Shown here piece after piece: positions 7,632 to 14,632 of a DNA stretch of 23,809 bases. Every line of letters begins with the position of its first letter. The first letter of the stretch is position 1. Source of the stretch: an uncultured Novosphingobium sp. (lineage in GTDB: Bacteria > Pseudomonadota > Alphaproteobacteria > Sphingomonadales > Sphingomonadaceae); assembly GCA_946886365.1 (NCBI GenBank), contig CAMPIM010000054.1, positions 1 to 23,809 of the forward strand, in the 5' to 3' direction. The position numbers and the translations under genes were made by a program. The notes under the pieces were generated by a model. It was not told where the DNA came from, did no database searches, and worked only from the letters and a program-made list of their open reading frames with translations.

Positions 7632-8792
7632 ATGTCGCTGATTACTGGAATTCTGGATTTTCCCGACGACGTCGCCGATCTGAAAAGCGCGACCGCCGAT
7701 TTCGTCAGCCGTCGCATATTGCCGCATGAGGTTGAGATTAGCTCAAGTGGGGAAGTACCCGACGCGCTTCAACAGGAATTGTGCGACAGCGGCTATTTCG
7801 GCCTCACCATTCCCGAGGAATATGGCGGGTCGGGGCTTTCGCACCTGGCTTTTTACGCGATCCACGAAGAACTGACGCGCGCGCCCAAGCCGGTGTGGGT
7901 GCAGTTGAACAACGCCAACGGTATCGCGGCGCGCTTTCTGGAATTTGGCGGGTCGGAAGCGCTGAAGCAGAAATATCTGCCTGGCATTGCGAAGGGCACG
8001 ATCCTGCCCGCCATTGCTGTCACCGAACCTGAAGCGGGATCGGACGTGCAGGGCCTCAAGACCAAGGCGGAGCCGACCGCGAACGGCTGGCTGCTCAATG
8101 GCGGCAAGCATTACATCACCTTCGGCGCGAGGGCGGACACATTGTTCGTTCTGGCCCGCACCGCCGGGCGTGAGGCGGGGTCCAAGGCCTTTACGCTGTT
8201 CCTCGTCGAAAAGGGGACGCCAGGCCTGAAGGTCGCGCGGCTTCAGGAAACGATGGGCGGCCGCCCGCTGGAACAGGCCGAATTGGTGCTGGACGATCTG
8301 GAACTGCCCGATAGCGCTGTGATCGGCGAAGTCGGCGGCGGCCTGAAACTCGTCTTCAAGACTTTTGCCGAAGAGCGGCTCACCATGGCCACCACGGCGC
8401 TGGGTACGGCGCAGCGCGCCATCGAACTCGGCGTCGATTATGCCAAGACGCGCAAGGCATTTGGCAATGTGATTTCGGATTATCAGGCGATCCAGCATTC
8501 GCTGGCCGACTGTGCGACCGAACTGTTCGCTGCCCGGTCCATGACCTTCGCCCTCGCGCGGCAGTTGGGCGACCGTCAGGTGGCGCCCTATGAGGCGGCG
8601 ATGGTGAAGCTTTACGCTTCGGAAATGGCGGGCAGGGTGGTCGATCGCGTCCTCCAGATATTTGGCGGCGCCGGTTTCATGGCGGAAACGCCGATCTGCC
8701 AGATGTATCGCGACGTCCGTGTGCTGCGCCTCGCGGGCGGCACCTCTGAAATCCAGCGCAACATGATCGCGCGACACCTTTTGGGGCAATGA
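7632..8792 (+). CDS. Acyl-CoA dehydrogenase family protein
   Basis: This FAD enzyme introduces an alpha,beta double bond into an acyl-CoA and passes electrons to ETF. The 386 residues show the family signature AVTEPEAGSD (129-138), the GGKHYIT strand, KTRKAFGNVISDYQAIQH in the C-terminal helical domain, and QIFGGAGFMAE and GGTSEIQRNMIARHLL at the end. The usual catalytic glutamate of MCAD-type enzymes (YEGTS) is replaced here by Gly369 (AGGTS). E248 in FAEERL sits where isovaleryl- and long-chain acyl-CoA dehydrogenases carry their alternative base (LERL), so activity with a branched, bulky or cyclic acyl-CoA is plausible. An AAAGG ribosome site precedes the ATG. The gene overlaps the next by 4 bases. 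Confidence 0.92.
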   Translation: MSLITGILDFPDDVADLKSATADFVSRRILPHEVEISSSGEVPDALQQELCDSGYFGLTIPEEYGGSGLSHLAFYAIHEELTRAPKPVWVQLNNANGIAARFLEFGGSEALKQKYLPGIAKGTILPAIAVTEPEAGSDVQGLKTKAEPTANGWLLNGGKHYITFGARADTLFVLARTAGREAGSKAFTLFLVEKGTPGLKVARLQETMGGRPLEQAELVLDDLELPDSAVIGEVGGGLKLVFKTFAEERLTMATTALGTAQRAIELGVDYAKTRKAFGNVISDYQAIQHSLADCATELFAARSMTFALARQLGDRQVAPYEAAMVKLYASEMAGRVVDRVLQIFGGAGFMAETPICQMYRDVRVLRLAGGTSEIQRNMIARHLLGQ

Positions 8793-9589
8793 TAATGACC
8801 GAAGAACGGGCACCAGGCGTCTATATCGAAAAGGCGGACGGCATCGCCACGGTGACGCTGCACAACCCGCGCGTCGGTAATGCGTTGACGCGGAAGATAT
8901 ATAAGGCGCTGAGCGACGCATGGGCGACGCTGGAAGGCGACGACGATGTAAGGGTCGTGGTCTTCACCGCTTCGGGAGACCGGCATTTCTGCACTGGCGC
9001 GGACGTCAGCGTCCTGACGACGCAGGGCGAATTGCGTCGTCCGGGTGAACGCACGGGCGAAGCGTGGCGGCTGACCTGGGCACATGCAGGTTTCACCAAG
9101 CCGGTGATCGTTTCGGTGAACGGCACGGCGGCCGGTGGCGGGCTGGGCTTCGTAGTGGATGGCGACATTGTGTTCGCGGCCAAGCACGCCCGCTTTCTCG
9201 ACACCCATGTCAATGTCGGCCAGATTTGCGGCTATGGCGCTCTGCGGCTGGTCGGGATCATCGGTGCGAGCGAGGCGAAGCGGATCGCACTGGCGGGCGG
9301 CGTCCTGAGCGCCGAGCGTGCGCATGCGCTGGGTCTGGTCAATGAATTGCACGATACGGCGGAGGAGAGCCTGGCTGCGGCGATGGGCGCGGCGCGAAAG
9401 ATTGCTGAAGCGTCTCCTGCGGCGGTGCGGGAAACCTTCGGGCTACTGCGCGCGCTGAGCAAATCGCCCCATGAAAGCGCAGTGATCGCTGCCGCCGACC
9501 GGGCGCTCGATGCGCATATGCCGCACCCCGATGCCAGCGAAGGCGCGCGAGCCTGGACGGAAAAGCGTGCGCCGCAATGGCAGAGCTGA
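8789..9589 (+). CDS. Enoyl-CoA hydratase/isomerase family protein lacking both usual glutamates
   Basis: The crotonase fold is clear in 266 residues: NPRVGNALTRKIYKAL, FTASGDRHFCTGADVSVL (oxyanion-hole region), the AAGGGLGF turn, and HALGLVNEL near the C-terminal part. The two catalytic glutamates of hydratases are absent. The first (GGGxE) is Gly120, and the second (QPEILLG) is replaced by DTHVNVG around residues 138-144. I recall the DTHV.VG signature from an uncharacterised EchA-like group in actinobacteria and proteobacteria, so this looks like a subfamily trait and not random decay. The reaction is therefore uncertain: hydration, isomerisation, lyase or ring chemistry on an enoyl-CoA. 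The ATG overlaps the dehydrogenase stop (ATGATAATG; the second ATG at 8795 is an alternative start), and the end overlaps the next crotonase gene by 13 bases. Confidence 0.87.
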   Translation: MIMTEERAPGVYIEKADGIATVTLHNPRVGNALTRKIYKALSDAWATLEGDDDVRVVVFTASGDRHFCTGADVSVLTTQGELRRPGERTGEAWRLTWAHAGFTKPVIVSVNGTAAGGGLGFVVDGDIVFAAKHARFLDTHVNVGQICGYGALRLVGIIGASEAKRIALAGGVLSAERAHALGLVNELHDTAEESLAAAMGAARKIAEASPAAVRETFGLLRALSKSPHESAVIAAADRALDAHMPHPDASEGARAWTEKRAPQWQS

Positions 9590-10371
9590 ACGACATAAGC
9601 GTCGTGCAGGTCGAGCGACCGACGCCCGATGTCGGGTTGATCCGGCTCAACCGACCTGCTGCCCGCAACTCGCTCACCTTTGAATCCTGGCGCGGGATAG
9701 AAGCCGCCCTTCGCCAGCTTTGTGACGAAGCGGACATAAGGGCGATCATAGTCGCGGGGGCAGGGGATTTCTTTTCGGCGGGCGGCGACGTTCGATCCCT
9801 CCCAGCGGAGGGATTCCGCGCGACTGCTCCGGCAGAGCGCGTAGCTCTGGGGCATCGCATCATCAAGGCTATCCGCACGGCGCCCGTGCCGGTCATGGCG
9901 GCGGTAGAGGGCGCAGCGATTGGTGCAGGTTGGAGCCTTGCGCTGGCCTGCGACCTGATCGTCGCGAGCCGGACGGCCATCTTCGCCGCACCCTTCGTCA
10001 AGCTTGGGGTGGTGCCCGACGGCGGCATCGCCCGGTTTCTGACGCAGCGGTTGGGACGGCACCGTGCCACCGCCCTGCTGCTGAGCGACACCCGGTTGAA
10101 TGCCGAAGACGCCCTGCCGATGGGTTTGGTCAACCAACTGGCAGAACCCGGTCAGGCAGAGGCGGACGCTGTTGCACTGGCCGCTTCTCTGTACGGCCAT
10201 GTACCGCAAGCGGTGGAATTGACCAAAGCGCTGATCGACCGCGCGGAAACCGAGGACCTGCAAAGCTTCATGCGGGCCGAATTGCTGTCGGCCACGCTGA
10301 CTCAGCTTGGACATGAAGCGCAGGACGCCCGCGCGCAAGCAGCGCGAAACAGGAAAGATCAAAAATCATGA
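9577..10371 (+). CDS. PaaG-like enoyl-CoA isomerase/hydratase family protein
   Basis: This is a second crotonase-fold protein of 264 residues, unlike its neighbour in the active site. It has RPAARNSLTFES, GDFFSAGGDVRSL and AAIGAGWSLALACDLIVAS. The hydratase glutamates are missing (S120 and F140 at those positions). There is an aspartate at D148 in LGVVPDGGIARFL, the place of the catalytic Asp of PaaG-type isomerases (LGLIPDAGGT). Such enzymes shift double bonds or isomerise ring-epoxide CoA esters, as in phenylacetyl-CoA catabolism. The gene overlaps both neighbours (13 bases upstream, 4 downstream), so expression is tightly coupled with the CoA pathway. The isomerase call is family reasoning; the actual substrate is unknown. 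Confidence 0.87.
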   Translation: MAELNDISVVQVERPTPDVGLIRLNRPAARNSLTFESWRGIEAALRQLCDEADIRAIIVAGAGDFFSAGGDVRSLPAEGFRATAPAERVALGHRIIKAIRTAPVPVMAAVEGAAIGAGWSLALACDLIVASRTAIFAAPFVKLGVVPDGGIARFLTQRLGRHRATALLLSDTRLNAEDALPMGLVNQLAEPGQAEADAVALAASLYGHVPQAVELTKALIDRAETEDLQSFMRAELLSATLTQLGHEAQDARAQAARNRKDQKS

Positions 10372-11252
10372 AGATTGGCCGGGCAATCCTGCCGGACGGG
10401 GCGACATCACTGGTCACGATATTGGGCGATGGGCGCGTTGCCGAAATCACCGGCGCTGGTCCCGACGACTTGGTCGCGGTTGCAATGACACGGCAGGCGC
10501 CTGCACTGGGGCGGACCTTTGCTGCTGGGAGCGTGCGCTTTCTGCCTCCGGTGCCGCAACCGCGATCGTTCCGGGACTTTTCAGCTTTCGAGATGCACAC
10601 GAAGAATTGCGTTGAGGGCATCGGCGGTAAAATGAATCCGCTGTGGTATGAAATTCCAGTCTTCTACTTCAGCAATCCCAATTGCTTCATCGGGCCTGAC
10701 GATCCCGTCATTGCGCCACGCAAGGCCAAGTCGATCGACTATGAGTTGGAGGTGGCCTTGGTGATCGGATCGCCGGTGCGTGACCTTGACGCCGATGATG
10801 CGGACTGGATTGACCATGTCGCGGGCTTCATGCTGATCAATGATTGGTCGGCGCGCGATCTCGGCGCGCAGGAAACCAAATTGTTCATGGGGCCGGCAAA
10901 GGCCAAGGACTTTGCCACATCGAGTGGACCATGGCTGGCGACGCCTGATGAATTCGACATTGTCGACGGGCGTATCGACCTTCCGCTATGGGGCCACGTT
11001 AATGGCGATCGCTGGTCATACAGTAATTTGCGTGAAATGTATTTCAACTGGCCGCGACTGCTTGCCCACGCATCCGCAGATGCAACGCTCTATCCAGGGG
11101 ATGTGATTGGCTCCGGCACCTGCCCCAGCGGTTGCATCATCGAATTGCGCTTCACCAAAGGGCGGGAAAATCATGCCTGGCTGAAAGCTGGCGATGAAGT
11201 GGTGCTGGCGGCTCCCAAGCTGGGACAGTTGCGTAATCAGATAGCGGAGTAA
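10368..11252 (+). CDS. Fumarylacetoacetate hydrolase family C-C hydrolase
   Basis: The 294-residue protein has the FAH fold and a nearly complete fumarylacetoacetase active site. D70 and H77 in RDFSAFEMH correspond to the metal Asp and general-base His of mouse FAH (D126, H133). E126 and E128 (DYELEVALVIG) and D159 (INDWSARD) correspond to the other metal ligands. K180 in GPAKAKDFATSSGPWL matches the conserved KSFGTTISPW lysine. Enzymes of this type hydrolyse a carbon-carbon bond next to a 1,3-diketone or acylpyruvate using Mg2+ or Ca2+. Its ATG overlaps the upstream stop by 4 bases and it closes the five-gene operon, so a C-C cleavage at the end of the acyl-CoA route is the natural guess. 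Lactonase or decarboxylase activity, seen in some relatives, is also possible. Confidence 0.9.
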   Translation: MKIGRAILPDGATSLVTILGDGRVAEITGAGPDDLVAVAMTRQAPALGRTFAAGSVRFLPPVPQPRSFRDFSAFEMHTKNCVEGIGGKMNPLWYEIPVFYFSNPNCFIGPDDPVIAPRKAKSIDYELEVALVIGSPVRDLDADDADWIDHVAGFMLINDWSARDLGAQETKLFMGPAKAKDFATSSGPWLATPDEFDIVDGRIDLPLWGHVNGDRWSYSNLREMYFNWPRLLAHASADATLYPGDVIGSGTCPSGCIIELRFTKGRENHAWLKAGDEVVLAAPKLGQLRNQIAE

Positions 11253-11326
11253 GCTAGGAATTCGAAGTCCGTAGAACGATCACAAACGTATATCGGCCTT
11301 TGTTACTGAATTGATGAGGTGATACT

Positions 11327-11803
11327 ATGACTAATGCGGATGCAGTCATGGAACAGCGAGTAAGTTGTGTCGTCATTTGCGTTGACGATGTTCCACTAGC
11401 TCGACAATTTTACGAGGCCATGGGCTGGCGTCAGTCGCCACTAAGTCGAGAAATTATACCGTTGTTCAACGTTAATGGATTCGTCTTCATGATAAGTCCA
11501 CGGAGACTGGGCGCGGAGGAAGCCTTTGGATCTCCTCTGCCGCCACAAGTCGAAGAAGCGGTTAAAAATCCTCCTGCATTTGCAGGAGTCGTGCTGAGCT
11601 ATGTGGTTCGGGACGAGGACGAATTGAAAAAGATCTTCGATAAGGTTGTTATCCACGGCGGCCGGATTCTTTCTGCTCCCAGAGAGCTGCCATTCGGGAA
11701 CTTCGCTGGATATTTTGCCGATCCCGTCGGAACCATTTGGGAAGTGTCCCTGACTCGACGCACCAAGTTACAGCCAAATGGAAATTTCCAAATCGGTGAA
11801 TGA
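11327..11803 (+). CDS. VOC-fold (glyoxalase/bleomycin-resistance type) protein
   Basis: The 158-residue protein has two beta-alpha-beta-beta-beta units typical of the vicinal oxygen chelate fold. The first is VSCVVICVDDVPLARQFYEAMGW and the second is VVLSYVVRDEDELKKIF, ending with FADPVGTIWEVSL. The glutamate of the WEV strand is a usual metal ligand, but the first strand has Cys or Val where His or Gln is normally found, so the metal site is not standard. GAGGTGATACT before the ATG is a good ribosome site. It follows the FAH gene by 74 bases and sits in DNA that looks AT-richer than the operon, similar to the receptor gene after it. It may be an isomerase, lyase or binding protein for a pathway intermediate; the function cannot be assigned. 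Confidence 0.8.
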   Translation: MTNADAVMEQRVSCVVICVDDVPLARQFYEAMGWRQSPLSREIIPLFNVNGFVFMISPRRLGAEEAFGSPLPPQVEEAVKNPPAFAGVVLSYVVRDEDELKKIFDKVVIHGGRILSAPRELPFGNFAGYFADPVGTIWEVSLTRRTKLQPNGNFQIGE

Positions 11804-11940
11804 TATTCGCAAAAATTTGATGAGTATGACGGACGTTATCATTATGAATAGGAGCGAAAGTAAAATCTTCGTGACTCAATAAATGCATGGCTCAAGATAA
11901 AAGACATGAAAATGTCGATCCGTTTCGCGCCGAATTAACT

Positions 11941-12090
11941 CTCAAAATATATATGTGCGAAACATAGTTCATAATATATATAGGTTGTCTGGTGACAGAC
12001 TATATATATTATTATGCCGTGAAATTTAACTGGGATAACTCAGAAGTTTCATTTCAGCCACTATTAGTACACAGGACAGGGGAGGTGCTC
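11941..12090 (+). promoter_or_regulatory. AT-rich leader of the second TonB receptor, with a small dyad
   Basis: The 11804-12090 gap holds no convincing gene. It contains the dyad TATGTGCGAAACATA at 11952-11966, followed by GTTCATAATATATATAGG. A GTTCAT followed by an ATATAT run also occurs in the promoter of the first receptor (5141-5156). A strong GGGGAGG at 12079-12085 lies 5 bases before the TTG at 12091. A GTG at 11992 would add 33 residues, but these do not look like a signal peptide and have no ribosome site, so I read this stretch as untranslated. Confidence 0.4.
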
Positions 12091-14463
12091 TTGAATACGC
12101 TCGTATCAAAGTTGGTTTTCGCATGTGGTGTCAGCACATCAGTGATGGGTGCTTCGCTTGCGCACGCGCAGAGCAACACAACTCAAACTCAAATTGACCG
12201 AACAGAAGCAAGTGGAAGTGGTCAAAATAATCTCGAGGAGATTATCGTTACTGCTAATCGTAAGGCGGAGCCCTTGCAAACGGTTCCTGTTACGGTTTCA
12301 GTAATCAGCGATACCGCGCTTCGGCGTGAAAACATTGTATCCAATCAAGATCTTTCTGGCAAAGTGCCGTCATTGGTAGTGGGTCAGTCGTCAGGACAGC
12401 GCAGTACGCAGAGCTTCACGCTTCGTGGTCAAGGCTCCACTTACGGCGGCGGACCCGGTGTGGCTGCGTATTTTGCTGAGGTTCCTGTGCCTTCTGCCAG
12501 CGACACCGTCGCGCAATTGGGTACCAACACAATGTTCTATGACCTGCAGAACATTCAGGTTCTCAAGGGTCCGCAAGGGACGTTGTTCGGCCGTAACACG
12601 ACTGGCGGCGCGGTTCTGCTGGAGCCAAAACAGCCTCAAGACGAACTAGGAGGTTATCTCCAAGGGCAGATTGGCAACTATGACGATCGCGAGATCGAGG
12701 GTATGATGAACCTGCCGATCGTCAACGATAAGTTGCTGCTACGGGTGGCCGGCCGGTTCGTCGATCGCGAAGGCTATACTCGTGACGTTTCAGGCCGAGA
12801 TTTCGACGACCGGCATTATTGGGCTGCTCGGATGGGCCTGACTTGGCGCCCTGTTGATGGCGTCGAAAATCAGCTTCTGGTCACGGCCTTTCGGTCAGAC
12901 ACCAATGGCTCCGGATCCGTTATCAGAGATTTCAACTTCGCTCGTGATGCGAACGGGCGCTTCGTTGGGGCAACCGCTCGGTTCTACGGCGAGGCAAAGC
13001 TGCGCCAAGTACTGGCAGAGCAGCGCGCGCGCGGACCGCGACGTGTCGAATTGTCGGTGCCCCAATATGAAAAGCAACAAATGTGGATGGCCGTCGACAA
13101 GTTGAATATTGAAGTATCGGATAATCTAACGATCCGAAATATCATCAGCTATGCACGATATAAAACCAGCACAGAGTTCGATTTAGATGGATCGATCCTG
13201 GATATTGATAACACCAGCTCCGGCGACTTTAATGCGACGGACGCAAGGCAATGGACCGAGGAATTTCAGATACAGGGTTCCGCTTTTGGTGATCATCTGG
13301 AATATGTGGCGGGTGCATATTATGAAGATGTAAAGCCGTTGGGCCCCGAATTTCGAGGTGGGCAAAGGCCTAGCCTTGGAACGCGCACGAGGATATTCTC
13401 TGGAGATACTCGTTACTCCGTCGGTGTCTATGCGCAAGGCTCACTAAGTCTGGGGGCATTTTCACCATCCCTGGAAAAACTTCGTATAACAGCAGGTGGG
13501 CGTTATACTTGGGATCGCCGGGACAGCTTCTATCAATATAACATAAATGGAAATTGCCTTCTGGCAACTGCCACGCTGCCCGATTGTGAGGTGTCGGCAA
13601 AGACGCGCAACAGCGCACCTACCTGGACGTTCGGCATTGACTATCAGATAACGCCGCAGTCCCTGATATTTGCGAAAGTATCCCGAGGTTACAAATCGGG
13701 CGGCTTCAATTTCAACGGAACAAATCCAGGTGTTTTGACATTCGGACCTGAACGCGTGACGACTTATGAAATCGGCGTTAAGTCCCAGTTCCATATCGCT
13801 GGCATGCCAACCCGTCTCAACACGGCCGCCTACTATTCGGATTATCGTGACATTCAGCGCGTTGGATCAAGTGTGATGGTGTTGCCCAATGGCCAAGCCC
13901 TAACCGGAAGTGCGACCACCAATGCCGGTAAAGCCCATATCCAAGGTGTCGAAATTGAGGGATCGATCGTTCCGACGAGTGGCCTTGTCATATCGGGGGG
14001 ATATTCATACACTGACGCAAAATATGATGAGTTCTTCTTTCGAAGCATTCAGAACGGTGTCGTCGTAATTGATGATAGAAAAAATGTTCCGTTCCAATTT
14101 GCAGTAAAGAACCAATATAATATCTCAGTCTCGTACGCCATTGATCTTGGTGCGGCAGGGGAAATAACACCGTCCGCCACTTTTGCTCATGTGGATCGTT
14201 ATTATGATGCAATAACGATGCCAAGCAGTGCTAACCCCTATAACTATATGCCTGCTTCAAATCTCTTGAACTTGAGGCTCGACTGGCATGATGTTGCTGG
14301 GAAGCCGCTTGATCTAGCATTTTTCGTCACAAACGCGACGAATAAAACCTTTGCGGTCCAAGGGAACACGTCTTTCGCGACTGGAGGTTCCGTTCGATAT
14401 TTTTATAACGAACCGCGTATGTTCGGGGCCCAACTCCGTTGGCGCTTTGGTGGGGAACGCTAA
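12091..14463 (+). CDS. TonB-dependent outer-membrane receptor (copy 2)
   Basis: This is an outer-membrane uptake receptor paralogous to the one at 2723-5086. From the TTG at 12091, 5 bases after GGGGAGG, the product is 790 residues and begins (M)NTLVSKLVFACGVSTS with a signal peptide ending near AHAQ. Copy 1 also begins MNT and is 787 residues. Plug motifs are FTLRGQGSTYGGGPGVAAYF and IQVLKGPQGTLFGRN, and the barrel runs to the terminal RWRFGGER. Long stretches of plug and barrel are shared with copy 1 almost word for word, whereas loops such as those after RQVLAEQRARGPR differ. Codon use looks AT-richer than in copy 1 and the catabolic genes. The two receptors flank the CoA-ester operon, suggesting related ligands. 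A 33-residue longer product from GTG 11992 is possible but unlikely. Confidence 0.92.
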   Translation: MNTLVSKLVFACGVSTSVMGASLAHAQSNTTQTQIDRTEASGSGQNNLEEIIVTANRKAEPLQTVPVTVSVISDTALRRENIVSNQDLSGKVPSLVVGQSSGQRSTQSFTLRGQGSTYGGGPGVAAYFAEVPVPSASDTVAQLGTNTMFYDLQNIQVLKGPQGTLFGRNTTGGAVLLEPKQPQDELGGYLQGQIGNYDDREIEGMMNLPIVNDKLLLRVAGRFVDREGYTRDVSGRDFDDRHYWAARMGLTWRPVDGVENQLLVTAFRSDTNGSGSVIRDFNFARDANGRFVGATARFYGEAKLRQVLAEQRARGPRRVELSVPQYEKQQMWMAVDKLNIEVSDNLTIRNIISYARYKTSTEFDLDGSILDIDNTSSGDFNATDARQWTEEFQIQGSAFGDHLEYVAGAYYEDVKPLGPEFRGGQRPSLGTRTRIFSGDTRYSVGVYAQGSLSLGAFSPSLEKLRITAGGRYTWDRRDSFYQYNINGNCLLATATLPDCEVSAKTRNSAPTWTFGIDYQITPQSLIFAKVSRGYKSGGFNFNGTNPGVLTFGPERVTTYEIGVKSQFHIAGMPTRLNTAAYYSDYRDIQRVGSSVMVLPNGQALTGSATTNAGKAHIQGVEIEGSIVPTSGLVISGGYSYTDAKYDEFFFRSIQNGVVVIDDRKNVPFQFAVKNQYNISVSYAIDLGAAGEITPSATFAHVDRYYDAITMPSSANPYNYMPASNLLNLRLDWHDVAGKPLDLAFFVTNATNKTFAVQGNTSFATGGSVRYFYNEPRMFGAQLRWRFGGER

Positions 14464-14480
14464 GCGTTCCAAATCCACAT

Positions 14481-14523
14481 TTGGTCTCCGGACGGTATGT
14501 TTAGCATGGCGCTCGGAGACCAA
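14481..14523 (+). terminator. Stem-loop after the second TonB receptor gene
   Basis: TTGGTCTCCG at 14481-14490 pairs perfectly with CGGAGACCAA at 14514-14523, giving a 10-base stem with a 23-base loop, 17 bases after the receptor stop. No T-run follows, so it is not a textbook intrinsic terminator. It could instead slow mRNA decay, attenuate readthrough, or serve as a protein-binding dyad ahead of the aminotransferase gene. Confidence 0.45.
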
Positions 14524-14632
14524 GCAAAGCTGGTGTGACCCCAACATTTCGCGCGTAACGGCCGTTGGACGGATGCCCTTCACGAAGATGGCCAATAATG
14601 TCAGTTTCTAAAAGATCGGAAGCCCGAAGATA

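Noticed and set aside
7743..8921. A 392-codon minus-strand frame opposite the acyl-CoA dehydrogenase gene
   Set aside because: The translated text is Arg/His-rich with no recognisable domain, while the plus strand carries an unmistakable dehydrogenase.
9232..10362. Long minus-strand frames opposite the two crotonase genes
   Set aside because: They are shadows of GC-rich coding sequence; the plus-strand frames have conserved motifs and overlapping starts.
12391..12639. Antisense frame in the second receptor similar in wording to one antisense to the first receptor (4523-5032)
   Set aside because: The likeness only mirrors the similarity of the two receptor genes on the coding strand.
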